A stretch of DNA of 64,000 bases from Insolitispirillum peregrinum (GTDB lineage Bacteria > Pseudomonadota > Alphaproteobacteria > Rhodospirillales > Rhodospirillaceae): NCBI RefSeq assembly GCF_900156605.1, contig NZ_FTOA01000002.1, positions 1-64,000 on the forward strand, given 5' to 3'. Numbering within the stretch: position 1 is the first letter of the stretch; the number at the start of each line of letters is the position of its first letter. Shown here one piece after another: positions 52,176-60,772 of the stretch. Below the pieces are notes generated by a model. The model searched no databases and was not told the origin of the DNA. It saw nothing but the letters and a program-made list of their open reading frames with translations. The position numbers and the translations under genes were made by a program.

Positions 52176-52985
52176 TCAGGGGGCGATGATCGGGGCCAGA
52201 CCGTTCTTTTCGGCATAGGTGGTCAGGCGACCATCCCGCTTGATATCGCTGACAAACTGATTGACCCGCGCCAGCCAGACACTATCCCCCTTGGGGACGG
52301 CGTAGGCATAGGGCGTCGGAGCCAGCGGAGTCGGCGGAGCCAGCAGAGTCGCCCACGGCGTTTGGGTCGCCATGCGCTGACCATAGGGGTAATCGGTCAT
52401 GAACACGTCAGCACGGCCACTTTCGACCTCCTGCTCCCGCTGCTTGAAATCCTCAACCACCGCCACCTGGGCCTTTTTCAGCGTTTCCCGCATCACCGGC
52501 TCCATGTAGGTGCCTTTCTGGACCACCACCACATGGCCGGGCTGGTCGATATCCGCCCAGGTCCTGATCGAGGCATGAGTCCGGGGCGCAACGGCATAGA
52601 TACCGCTGACCAGATAGGGGGCGCTGAAATCCATGTGCTCGGCCCGGTCCGGACGGACTCCGACGGCGTGCATGGCGATGTCGCAGGCGTCGGTGGTCAG
52701 GTTTTTCACCAGATCGGCAAACGAACTGTCAACAAACTCGGCCGACACCTTCAGGTCACTGGCCAGTTGGTGGGCAAGGTCGATATCGATGCCTTCCAGC
52801 TGACCATTGCGGGGATTGCGATAGGTAATACCAAAGTAGGCCGGCCAGATGCAGACCCGCAGGCGCCCGCTCTTCTGAATGCTGTCCAGATGGGAGGCAG
52901 CCCTGGCTCCCGCACTGTCAATACCAACGGAGGCGGCCAGAACGACGGCCAGCAGGCCGACAGAACGAAGCAGGGGAAGGCGCAT
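52176..52985 (-). CDS. Periplasmic amino-acid-type substrate-binding protein (SBP family 3)
   Basis: The start ATG 52985 gives MRLPLLRSVGLLAVVLAAS, a signal peptide cut after ARA; an upstream ATG 53027 would also keep the frame. The 269-residue protein has the SBP-3 pattern: GRLRVCIWPAYFGITYRNPRNGQLEGIDIDLAHQLA, MDFSAPYLVSG, and KGTYMEPVMRETLKKAQ with a C-terminal VNQFVSDIKRDGRL. No permease or ATPase is beside it; it faces a histidine kinase gene on the other strand. It could feed that kinase as a sensor partner or be an orphan transporter component. Confidence 0.88.
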   Translation of the reverse strand: MRLPLLRSVGLLAVVLAASVGIDSAGARAASHLDSIQKSGRLRVCIWPAYFGITYRNPRNGQLEGIDIDLAHQLASDLKVSAEFVDSSFADLVKNLTTDACDIAMHAVGVRPDRAEHMDFSAPYLVSGIYAVAPRTHASIRTWADIDQPGHVVVVQKGTYMEPVMRETLKKAQVAVVEDFKQREQEVESGRADVFMTDYPYGQRMATQTPWATLLAPPTPLAPTPYAYAVPKGDSVWLARVNQFVSDIKRDGRLTTYAEKNGLAPIIAP

Positions 52986-53214
52986 GGCAGAAATCCTGTT
53001 GGTCTGGACAAAAAGCTCCTTGACCATACCCGAAGGAGGTCTTTTTTGCCATAGACATGAATAAATCTGAATTGCGCTTCGGCGGGAGGTCGTTATCCTA
53101 AGTTCCGATGGATCATTCCCCACAAGGTATGGTCAAGTAACACCAGATCGCACTCAACCCCGGTCGTGAACCCGCGTTCCTGAAGCTTGACAACAAAAAA
53201 GGTCGGATACCGCC

Positions 53215-55779
53215 GTGACCCCCCGCCTGAACGAGCGCTCCCTGTCCCGGCGCTTTGTTTTTTCCATGATTGTCATTGCCGGGGTGGTTGTTTCCATGAT
53301 TCTGGGAACGGCAGGGGTCGGGCTGTGGACCGCCCTGCAGCAAAGCCGGTCGGCCAGCGCCCGCACGCTGGCGTCCTCCGCCGAGCTGGTGGAAAAGGGC
53401 ATGACCCGCTCGGTCGAGTCGATTGACGTACTGCTGGCATCCCTGTCCTACCGGCTGGCCGATCTGGGCGGCCATCCGGCCTTGCATGCCGAGGTCGTTC
53501 GGGGTGACGTCGTTGCCGGGATGGCGCAGGACATGATGCGCTTTGCCCCGCATGTGCGGCAAATCATGATTCTTGATCAACAGGGGGTCGTCCTGTTTGA
53601 CAGTGCGCCGTCGGCGGCCGTCGGCGGGCAGATTGATCTGGCAGCCCTGGGACTGGGAGATCAGGCGCCGCGGGCTCTGGCGGGCAACCTGCAAATCGGC
53701 CTGTCGGTCGCCGGGCGCTTTCTTGGACAGGCCGGGGTGGCCCCGGTCGGGGTGTCAGTGATCCCGGTGGCCTACCCGTTCCAGGTGACCATGGCAAGCG
53801 GTCAGCAGGAAACATTCTATGCGGTCGCGGCGATCAATCCGGGGTTTGTGCAGGACAGCTTTGACGCGGTGGTGGCGCAGGATCGGGGCGGCATTGCCGA
53901 GGAAGTGATTCTGGCCCGCTATGATGGACCGATCCTGGCCGTACGGGCTTCTGCGGCTCTGCCGATCGAAATCCCGAAGCAGGTTCCGGCGGTGTTGAGT
54001 GGCGCCATTGAGCGGGCCGAAAGCGGTCGGCTGGCCGATATCCTGCCATTGTCTGCACAGTTTGGTGACCTGCACTGGCAGGTATCATCCCGCTATCCAC
54101 TGGTGGTGGTGGTTGGCCGCAGTGAACATGCCCTGCTGAATGGCTGGTATGATGATCAACGGGTGGTGCTGGTCTCCGTGCCGGTGTTGCTGCTGGTTGT
54201 GCTGGCGATGATGGGGGGGCTGATCTGGCAGGTGATCGGGCGCGGCCGGTTGCAGGAACAGGTCCGGGTGCTGTCGCAGGCACTGGAGCAGGGACCAACG
54301 GCGGTCCTGATCACCTCGGCTCAGGGACGCATCGAATACGTCAATCAGGCCTTTACCGAGATGCTGGGCTATAGCCGGACTGACGTTGTGGGCGAAACAC
54401 CCCGGCTGATCAAAAGCGGCCTGATGCAGGAGGCCGTCTATCGCGAGCTGTGGGATACCATCACCAAAGGAAAGGTCTGGAGTGGGGAACTGCTGAACCG
54501 CACCAAAGATGGCCATCTGCGCTGGATGATCGCCGCCATTTCGGGTGTGCGGGGTGATGACGGAGACATCAGCCACTTCATCGCCGTCGAAACCGATGTC
54601 AGTGAGCAAAAACGGCTGGATCAGCGGTTGAATGAAATCCAGAAGCTGGTCGAGGGTTTGCTGGCCCTGCCAGTGGTCCTTTATCGCATCAACCGCTCTG
54701 GCGTGCTGACCGATGCGCTGGGGGCCGGGCTGGAGCAGTTGAAGCTGACGCGGGACGCCCTGATTGGCCGCCGCTATGACGACCTGTTCCCCGGCTTTGC
54801 CCCGCAGGTTCAGCAGGCGCTGGAGGGGCAGACGGTTCGTTTTGAAGGCCAAAGCCGTTTTGCCCACAAGACGGTGTGGCTGGAACACTTGCTGGTGTTT
54901 GATCCGGCTCGCCCGGAAAGCCCTTATATCAAGCATGGCCTTCCCCTGAGCGGAAACGGTACCGAAAGTGATCTGTTGCTGGACCATGAAGACGGTGCCA
55001 TCGGCATTGCACTGGACGTGACCGCCCGCAGGCAGGCCGAAGGACGGCTGTCGGCCACCATTGACCGCCTGAATGCCTCGAATCACGAGCTGGAACAGTT
55101 CGCCTATGTCGCCTCCCACGATTTGCAGGAGCCATTGCGCATTGTGTCGAGTTACCTGTCCTTGCTGAAGCGGCGCTACACCGACCAGCTTGACGAAGAT
55201 GCGCAGGTGTTCATCGGCTATGCAATCGAGGGATCACACCGCATGCAAAGCCTGATCCTTGACTTGCTGCAACTGTCGCGGATCGGGACACAGGGCCGGG
55301 AACTGGGGCCAACGGACCTCAGCCCGGTGATTGAAACGGCGCTGGCCAACCTTGACCTGTCGATCAAGGAAACGCAGGCCTCGATCATCATCCGCGACCC
55401 GTTACCCACCGTTCTGGGGGACGGCGCACAGTTGATCCGCCTGTTTCAGAACCTGATCGGGAACGCCCTGAAATACCGTCATCCAGACCGTCCGCCGGTG
55501 GTGATGATTCAGTGCCGTTTTGAGGGCGGTTTGTGGCACCTGGTCGTCGAGGACAATGGTCTGGGGATCGGGGAAGCCTTCCGGGACCGGATTTTCCTGA
55601 TTTTCCAGCGTTTGCAATCCCGCGAAGACTCGCAGGGGAACGGGATTGGCCTGGCCATCTGCCGCAAGATCGCCGAACGCCATGGCGGCTCGATCTGGGT
55701 CGACGGCGAAGAAGGCAGAGGCAGCCGTTTCCATGTCACCTTGCGGCGTCAGGATGACATGCTGCCCCCTGTGTCATGA
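53215..55779 (+). CDS. Membrane sensor histidine kinase with two PAS-like domains
   Basis: The 854-residue protein starts at GTG 53215. It has an N-terminal membrane helix (about 17-40), a periplasmic sensor region (about 45-310), a second helix (about 322-345), a PAS domain (about 355-465, ending in ISHFIAVETDVSEQ), another PAS-like region (about 475-610), HisKA with H635 in ASHDLQEPLRIV, and HATPase (about 725-850; NLIGNALKY N box, EDNGLGIGEAF G1, GNGIGLAICRKI G2). The H-box type is that of phytochrome-like and NtrY-like kinases without a receiver. No response regulator is adjacent. The periplasmic domain and adjacent binding protein hint at ligand sensing. The next gene follows after 49 bp. 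Confidence 0.9.
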   Translation: MTPRLNERSLSRRFVFSMIVIAGVVVSMILGTAGVGLWTALQQSRSASARTLASSAELVEKGMTRSVESIDVLLASLSYRLADLGGHPALHAEVVRGDVVAGMAQDMMRFAPHVRQIMILDQQGVVLFDSAPSAAVGGQIDLAALGLGDQAPRALAGNLQIGLSVAGRFLGQAGVAPVGVSVIPVAYPFQVTMASGQQETFYAVAAINPGFVQDSFDAVVAQDRGGIAEEVILARYDGPILAVRASAALPIEIPKQVPAVLSGAIERAESGRLADILPLSAQFGDLHWQVSSRYPLVVVVGRSEHALLNGWYDDQRVVLVSVPVLLLVVLAMMGGLIWQVIGRGRLQEQVRVLSQALEQGPTAVLITSAQGRIEYVNQAFTEMLGYSRTDVVGETPRLIKSGLMQEAVYRELWDTITKGKVWSGELLNRTKDGHLRWMIAAISGVRGDDGDISHFIAVETDVSEQKRLDQRLNEIQKLVEGLLALPVVLYRINRSGVLTDALGAGLEQLKLTRDALIGRRYDDLFPGFAPQVQQALEGQTVRFEGQSRFAHKTVWLEHLLVFDPARPESPYIKHGLPLSGNGTESDLLLDHEDGAIGIALDVTARRQAEGRLSATIDRLNASNHELEQFAYVASHDLQEPLRIVSSYLSLLKRRYTDQLDEDAQVFIGYAIEGSHRMQSLILDLLQLSRIGTQGRELGPTDLSPVIETALANLDLSIKETQASIIIRDPLPTVLGDGAQLIRLFQNLIGNALKYRHPDRPPVVMIQCRFEGGLWHLVVEDNGLGIGEAFRDRIFLIFQRLQSREDSQGNGIGLAICRKIAERHGGSIWVDGEEGRGSRFHVTLRRQDDMLPPVS

Positions 55780-55828
55780 CAACATCTGTCATGACAACAG
55801 TGTGCGCTCAAAAAAAGGAAAACAGGTC

Positions 55829-56737
55829 ATGTTCGACCGGCTGTATGACATGCCCTTGTTCCGGCCACCGTCAGAAGGGGACAACCTGATCTGGCAAGTG
55901 ACGATCGGCTGCAGCTTTAACCGCTGCTCCTTTTGCTCGATGTATCGCAGCAAGGAGTTCCGCGCCCGCTCCCTCGCCGAAGCAGAGGCCGATCTGACGA
56001 CCCTCGCCCGCCTGTGGCCCGAGGCCCGGCGAATTTTTCTCGCCGATGGCGATGCCTTTGCGTTGCCAACCGATCATTTGCTGGCCCTGTGCGCCATTGC
56101 CCGGCGGCTGTTTCCCGGCGTGAGCCGGATTTCGGCCTATGCCACTCCGGCCAACCTGTTGCAAAAGACCCCCGAAGAGCTGACCGCCCTGCGGCAGGCA
56201 GGACTATCCCTGGTGTACGTCGGGATCGAAAGCGGTGATGCCGTTACCCTGCGCCGGATCACCAAAGGGGCTTCCCCCGACGGCATCGTGACGGCGGTGA
56301 TCAAGGCGCGGGATGCCGGGATCAAGGTCTCGGCGACGGTGATTCTGGGACTGTCAGGAGAAAATGACTGGGAGCGCCACATCCGGGGCACCGCCGAGGT
56401 TTTGAGCGCCTGTGCCCCGACCTATGTCTCGACCCTGCAACTCCATCTGGAGGAAGAGCGGATTGACGATTTTATCACCCGCTTTCAGCGCGTTGAGCGG
56501 GGTGTTTTTTTGCCGCGCAGCGATCAGGGGATGCTGGAGGAGCTGGAACTGCTGATCGACAGGCTTCACCCCCAGCGCCCGATCATTTTCCGTTCCAATC
56601 ATGTTTCCAACACCGTGCCGCTGGCGGGAACCCTGCCAAAGGATCGTCAACGCCTGCTGGCAGAAATTGGAATGGCCCGCAAAGCGTGGAGCACGCACCG
56701 CGACCTGACGACGAGACGCAGGCGCAGACTGCTGTAA
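55829..56737 (+). CDS. Radical SAM protein of unknown specificity
   Basis: The start ATG 55829 gives MFDRLYDMPLFRPPSEG; the frame upstream overlaps the kinase and is not conserved. The 302-residue protein carries the cluster motif CSFNRCSFCSMY, with Cys spacing 4 and 2 rather than the usual 3 and 2. This spacing is typical of a radical SAM subgroup with CSHN(K/R)C(T/S)FC. FLADGDAFALP, VYVGIESGDAVTL and SATVILGLSGEND are typical barrel elements. The reaction is unknown. The gene follows the histidine kinase by 49 bp and may be in the same transcript. Confidence 0.88.
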   Translation: MFDRLYDMPLFRPPSEGDNLIWQVTIGCSFNRCSFCSMYRSKEFRARSLAEAEADLTTLARLWPEARRIFLADGDAFALPTDHLLALCAIARRLFPGVSRISAYATPANLLQKTPEELTALRQAGLSLVYVGIESGDAVTLRRITKGASPDGIVTAVIKARDAGIKVSATVILGLSGENDWERHIRGTAEVLSACAPTYVSTLQLHLEEERIDDFITRFQRVERGVFLPRSDQGMLEELELLIDRLHPQRPIIFRSNHVSNTVPLAGTLPKDRQRLLAEIGMARKAWSTHRDLTTRRRRRLL

Positions 56738-56825
56738 CAGGCTGTCCGACACCTGACCGTCGAGGCTGTTTGTTTCACGCTGAATCAGATACTCTGCGCC
56801 GGGCAACGACGCACAATGCGGCAAA

Positions 56826-56942
56826 ACAAAATGGGGGCTTGGGGCCTCAAGCCCCAAACGGGTTCGGGCGGTAGCACGCTCTTTGAATCCAACTGTCGTG
56901 TACTGTGGGTTCACGTCTGGAGCAGTGAGCGCAAAAGCAGGA
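56826..56942. repeat. Half family E element (E5) running into a degenerate family A copy that supplies an RBS
   Basis: Read on the minus strand, 56826-56915 contains the E terminal repeat (ACAGTACACGACAGT) and the two first hairpins, TTGGGGCT-TGA-GGCCCCAA replacing the E1 stem TCGGGGCC/GGCCCCGA. From 56921 follows GGAGCAGTGAGCGCAAAAGC, the edge of a family A element. Its continuation AGGAAGC lies just before ATG 56949 of the Wzz-like gene, so the ribosome-binding site derives from the repeat. Confidence 0.75.
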
Positions 56943-56948
56943 AGCGTA

Positions 56949-57887
56949 ATGGCGGACATGACGACACGGGATGATACACCTTTGAACCTGTCATTACTCA
57001 GACTGATGACCCGTGGAAAGAAAACGATCATTGTTACCATGATCGTCTTTATGGCTCTCTCGATCGTATACATGCGAGGAAACCCGCCAGTCTTTACCGC
57101 ACAATTCACGATTGACACCCTCGGACCAGAGGATCGTTTCCTGCAGGAAAGCAAGATTGGTCTCACCATCAAACGGCCATCATACAGTCTGAATGATGAC
57201 ATGATGGTGTATTACCAGACCTTCACCTCCCAGCGGGTTTTTGACCGGGCAATTGATCACTATGGCCTGTCCCGAATCCTGTATCCGGCACTGTGGGATT
57301 CGCACCAGGAACGCTGGATACAGTCAGACGGCGTCCTGCCGTCAATCCGGAATTTTCTGAACAGGCTGATCGGGAGAAACCTGCCCCCGAATGGCCCTGA
57401 AAATCACCTGTTCATGGCAGACAAGATCCGAAAATCCCTGACATTGATCCGCGGTTACGGCCGTCTCCTCAACATCACTTTTGCCCATGAGGATGCCGCC
57501 GTTGCGGTGCGCGTGCTCGAGGTGCTGCACCAGGCAACCATCGATGAAATGCGCCAGTCACGGTTACAAAACGCCCTGAATATCGTTCGCATGATGAAGG
57601 CGGGATACGAGGAGCAGGTCAATGTCATTACGAAGAGGGAAGTCCTTGACGAGATCATACACCACGAACAACGGGCAATGATCCTGTCCTATGAAGAAAC
57701 ACCAATCATATCAATGACCATCAAGCCCATCATTATCTCGGTAAAATCTTCGCTCGAGCCAGTTTCCGCCCTGCCATTGAGCGCAATCGCTGGCATCATC
57801 TCGGGCGGGGTCCTGAATATTCTGATCTTTTTATGGCAGATAGCTCGACAGCGACAAATTCGTTTATACGGTACCCAAGGGTCATAG
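56949..57887 (+). CDS. Wzz-like chain-length/tyrosine-autokinase-adaptor family membrane protein, copy 1
   Basis: ATG 56949 is preceded by AGGAAG. The 312-residue protein has two terminal membrane helices (about 25-45 and 272-295) flanking a periplasmic part of about 220 residues with a helical second half. This is the topology of Wzz/polysaccharide co-polymerase proteins. PLNLSLLRLMTRGKKTIIVTMIVF near the start and the C-terminal PLSAIAGIISGGVLNILIFL with a Pro-rich lead-in fit that family. The base composition is lower in GC than neighbouring housekeeping genes. A paralogous gene of similar layout is at 60773-61705. No polymerase or flippase is adjacent. Confidence 0.72.
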   Translation: MADMTTRDDTPLNLSLLRLMTRGKKTIIVTMIVFMALSIVYMRGNPPVFTAQFTIDTLGPEDRFLQESKIGLTIKRPSYSLNDDMMVYYQTFTSQRVFDRAIDHYGLSRILYPALWDSHQERWIQSDGVLPSIRNFLNRLIGRNLPPNGPENHLFMADKIRKSLTLIRGYGRLLNITFAHEDAAVAVRVLEVLHQATIDEMRQSRLQNALNIVRMMKAGYEEQVNVITKREVLDEIIHHEQRAMILSYEETPIISMTIKPIIISVKSSLEPVSALPLSAIAGIISGGVLNILIFLWQIARQRQIRLYGTQGS

Positions 57888-57903
57888 GACCAGAGCTGTG
57901 ACT

Positions 57904-57969
57904 TAGAGCGTTTTCAGTGCCGCATTTTCCGGGCTGTTGACCGTAGACGGTCACCTTGAAAATGCTCTG
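57904..57969. repeat. Composite family C repeat
   Basis: One end reads TAGAGCGTTTTCAGTGCCGC and the other, on the opposite strand, AGAGCATTTTCAAGGTGACC. It carries a hairpin TTGACCGT-AGAC-GGTCACC-like core, matching the C unit pair at 46254-46347. It lies 16 bp after the Wzz-like stop and 25 bp before the MFS pseudogene end. Confidence 0.8.
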
Positions 57970-57993
57970 AACAGGTTGCGCCAGAGCACAGCG

Positions 57994-59306
57994 TTACCGG
58001 ACAGGAACCCGCCGCAACAGGAACAGGCCCGTCAGCAGGAAAAACAGGATGCTCGCCATCCCGACCCGCTGACTGCCGGTGGCCGCCGTCGCCCATGCCA
58101 GAACCATCGGCCCGGCAAAGGCGGTGACTTTGCCAGACAGGGCAAACAACCCGAACATTTCGTTACGCGCTTCGGCAGGGGCCAATCGGGCCATCAGGCT
58201 GCGGCTGGCGGATTGTGCCGGGCCAAAGAACACCCCCAGCAACACGGCCACCCCCCAGAACATCGCCTGCGACGTGATCACCAGCAGCGTTCCGCCCAGC
58301 AGCAGGATGGCCAGCAGGGCGATGGTGATGGTCCGGCGGGCACCAAAACGGTGTCATCGCACCAGCCAAACAGAAAGGCCCCGGCCCCAGCCGAAACGTT
58401 CAGCAGAATGCCGAGCAGGATAATCTGGTCAAAGCTCATCCCGAAAGTGCCCGCCGCATAAATGCCGCCAAAGGCAAACAGGGTGTTAAGACCATCGGTA
58501 TAAAGCATCTGGGCCAACAGAAAGCGCAAAACGGTCGGGTGAGCGCGCAGGACGCGCCACAGGTGTTTCAGGTCTGCCACAGCATGGCGACAGGCCTGCC
58601 GGACGGACTCCCGCCGGGGCACATCGGGCACCCACAGAAACAGCGGTATGGCAAAGACGGTAAACCAGGCGGCGGTCAACAGAACCGTCGCGCGGACCGG
58701 TTCCTGTAAGCTTTTGTCCAGCCCGAAGGGGGGTGTGTCGGCCTTGATCAGCACAAACAGGGCAATCACCAGCGCGGTCAGACCGCCCAGATAGCCCAGC
58801 CCCCACGCCCAGCCCGAGAGCCGCCCCAACCGCTGCGGAGAGGCCACGTCGGTCAGCATCGCGTTATAAAAAATCAGCCCCAGTTCATAGCCGACCGTGG
58901 CCAGCACCAACCAGCCCAGCGCCCAACCCACCGAGGATGGATCAGGGGTGGTGAACCACAGCATGGCGGTGGCGACGATACACAATCCCGACAGGCCCGC
59001 CAGCCACGGTTTGCGTTGTCCCAACCGATCGACACAAGCCCCCAGCAAGGGAGCCAGAACCGCAATGATCAGCCCGGCGGTGGCCACCGCCCACCCCCAT
59101 TGACTGGTGCCGGTGGCCGGATCGCTGGCAACCGCCTTGGTGAAGTAGGTGGCAAAGATAAAGGTGGTGATGATGGTGGCGAACGGAGAATTCGCCCAGT
59201 CGAACAGGCACCACGCCATCGCTGCCCTGCGGGAAGACGGGGTCCTGCGGGAAGACGGGGCCGGCCGATCGGCATCCGGTCTGCGGGAAAGATCGACCGG
59301 CTCCAT
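57994..59306 (-). pseudogene. UMF1-type (Atg22-like) MFS transporter gene with a frameshift
   Basis: The frame from ATG 59306 (342 codons) runs AMAWCLFDWANSPFATIITTF (the UMF1 family N terminus) through about nine membrane segments to GAFLFGWCDD. It then goes into nonsense (VLVPAGPSPSP). The adjacent frame picks up immediately with FGARRTITIALLAILLLGG and VITSQAMFWGVAV... ending at 57994. Inserting one C in the ACCG at about 58350-58354 restores a continuous protein of about 435 residues. It is a single-base frameshift or sequencing error. If real, the transporter is truncated before its last three helices. It follows a small gene whose stop lies one base upstream. Confidence 0.85.
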
Positions 59307-59307
59307 G

Positions 59308-59652
59308 TTAGTGGTCCGAGCCGTGCAGGACGACGGACTTCAGGCCGGTGTCATAGCTCAGCCCTTCTTCGGTCAGCACGATCCCGAACGGGTGACGGCT
59401 TTCGGCCAGACCCTTGCGCTGCAAGGCAACCCAGACGGCTTCGTTGCGCAGGCCGGTGGCATCGGCGCCGGACACCACATAGGGACCGACATGGAAATGA
59501 TGGCCGTGGGCATCGGGAAAATTGGTGATGAACGGACGCCCGGTTTCCGGTTCGCGCTGGCACGACGAGTCGCTGGACCCCAGAACCTGCAGGATGGTCA
59601 GGGTCTTGGCCTGCAGCTGGTTGAGCTTTTTCGGATTGGCTTTAGGGGGCAT
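59308..59652 (-). CDS. Conserved-looking 114-residue protein of unknown function
   Basis: The start ATG 59652 gives MPPKANPKKLNQLQAKTLTILQ. The rest, DAHGHHFHVGPYVVSGADATGL and GIVLTEEGLSYDTGLKSVVL, looks like a compact mixed-fold domain with several His residues. There is no signal peptide. It ends one base before the start of the MFS gene, so the two are one transcript. I do not recognise the family. Confidence 0.7.
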   Translation of the reverse strand: MPPKANPKKLNQLQAKTLTILQVLGSSDSSCQREPETGRPFITNFPDAHGHHFHVGPYVVSGADATGLRNEAVWVALQRKGLAESRHPFGIVLTEEGLSYDTGLKSVVLHGSDH

Positions 59653-59961
59653 GTGAGTGTGATCCTTGATGCGTCCGGAAGGACCGGACAAATGGCACGA
59701 ACCAAGGGTGTTCTGCGAGCGGCAGTGCCCGTCAGCCCTGAGAGGACCGGTCGGGCGCCTTGGTTGGGAGATGGTTAGCTGAAATTGCGACTAACTCCCA
59801 CCCGCAATTTATACCCTCCCGCAAAAGCAGGTTGGCACTCTGGCGCGGTTCACGTACCGTACCCTTGCTCCCCGCCCTTCATCAATGGCTTTGCATCGCA
59901 GTGGTTATGCGCAAAACCGCAACCGCTTTTGCGCGTGCTGCCCAGGCGGAGAAACCGTACC
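59653..59961. other. Intergenic region with a degenerate family A palindrome
   Basis: This 309-bp gap separates divergent genes. The only structure is at about 59896-59940, where GCAGTGGTTATGCGCAAAACC and CGCTTTTGCGCGTGCTG resemble the GCGCAAAACCGG/TTTTGCGCTCACTGC arms of the family A copy at 32865-32912. No gene is visible. Confidence 0.5.
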
Positions 59962-60480
59962 GTGACCTCTGATGTTTCCAGCGACTGGACTGACCGTATT
60001 TACTATGGCGGCGATCTGCCCCGCGCAGCGGAAAAGGCCCTGCATCTGGCCGCGGCCCACTGGCATGACCCGCCGCAAGCCGAAGCATGGCTGGCCGAAG
60101 CATGGCGGCTGGCAGCGGACCATCGGGCGGTCAAGCTGGGACATTACAAGTATTTCTTTTATCGGCAGGATTTACGCCGGGCTGCCCCCTATGCCCTGTT
60201 GTGCGTCGAGGACGCCGCCCGGCAGCTGAACCTGCCTGCCGACTGGCGGCTGGTCACACCAGCGGATGCGGCATTTGATGTGCCGCTTGACGATATCGAG
60301 GCCGAGCCACGGTTCTTTCTGTATGCCCTGAAGGCTTATGGCTACGTGCTGTTCCGACAAGGTGCCCATGACGACGGGCTGGAGGCCCTGCGCAAAGTGG
60401 CTGACCTCGACCCGCAGGACCGCACCGCCACCCGCCTGTTGCTGGCGGTGATCGAACGGGGGCAAGAGGATGAGGATTAA
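59962..60480 (+). CDS. TPR-like helical protein of unknown function
   Basis: I use GTG 59962 (MTSDVSSDWTDRIYYGGDLPRA), 172 residues; the upstream frame is non-conserved. The protein is made of helical pairs, AAEKALHLAAAHWHDPPQAEAWLAEAW and RAAPYALLCVEDAARQLN and FFLYALKAYGYVLFRQGAHDDGLEALRKVADLDPQD. The last pair is a canonical TPR unit. No catalytic motif is seen. Such proteins typically mediate protein contacts. It is an isolated gene between repeat regions. Confidence 0.75.
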   Translation: MTSDVSSDWTDRIYYGGDLPRAAEKALHLAAAHWHDPPQAEAWLAEAWRLAADHRAVKLGHYKYFFYRQDLRRAAPYALLCVEDAARQLNLPADWRLVTPADAAFDVPLDDIEAEPRFFLYALKAYGYVLFRQGAHDDGLEALRKVADLDPQDRTATRLLLAVIERGQEDED

Positions 60481-60485
60481 CGTAC

Positions 60486-60527
60486 CGTGCGAAAAGCGGG
60501 AACCGGTTCTCGCAAAAACAATGCGAC
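60486..60527. repeat. Family A palindrome
   Basis: TGCGAAAAGCGGGAACCGGT followed by TCTCGCAAAAACAATGCGACA: the same orientation and interior as the copy at 43236-43279. It begins six bases after the stop of the TPR-like gene. Confidence 0.85.
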
Positions 60528-60562
60528 AGATCAAAAGGTTGGAACTGTGAGCATGTTTCACA

Positions 60563-60736
60563 CCACAGGACACGACAGTTGACAAGAAAGTGCAGGCTGC
60601 CGCCTGAAACCGCTCGGGGCCTGAGGCCCCGAACCCCCATTTTTTCTTTTAATATCAAATCAATGGGGTCTGGGGCCGACTGGCCCCGGCGAGGTGTGGA
60701 GCAGCGCTCCACGTCTTTGTTCACAAGCTGTCGTGG
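60563..60736. repeat. Family E structured element, full-length copy E3
   Basis: Same order of hairpins as E1 with both terminal inverted repeats (ACACGACAGTT at 60569-60580 and AGCTGTCGTG near 60726-60735). The first hairpin reads CAGGC-TGCC-GCCTG, where E1 has CGGGC-TGCC-GCCCG: a compensatory pair change. A family A half copy (60735-60766, GGTTCCCACTGTTGCGCTCAC) follows directly. No gene is present between 60481 and 60772. Confidence 0.85.
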
Positions 60737-60772
60737 TTGGTTCCCACTGTTGCGCTCACGGCTCCAGGCGGG

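Noticed and set aside
53215-56737. Kinase and radical SAM protein as a phosphonate or arsenosugar system
   Set aside because: The radical SAM subgroup and kinase have no specific hallmark of such a pathway; only the spacing suggests a link.
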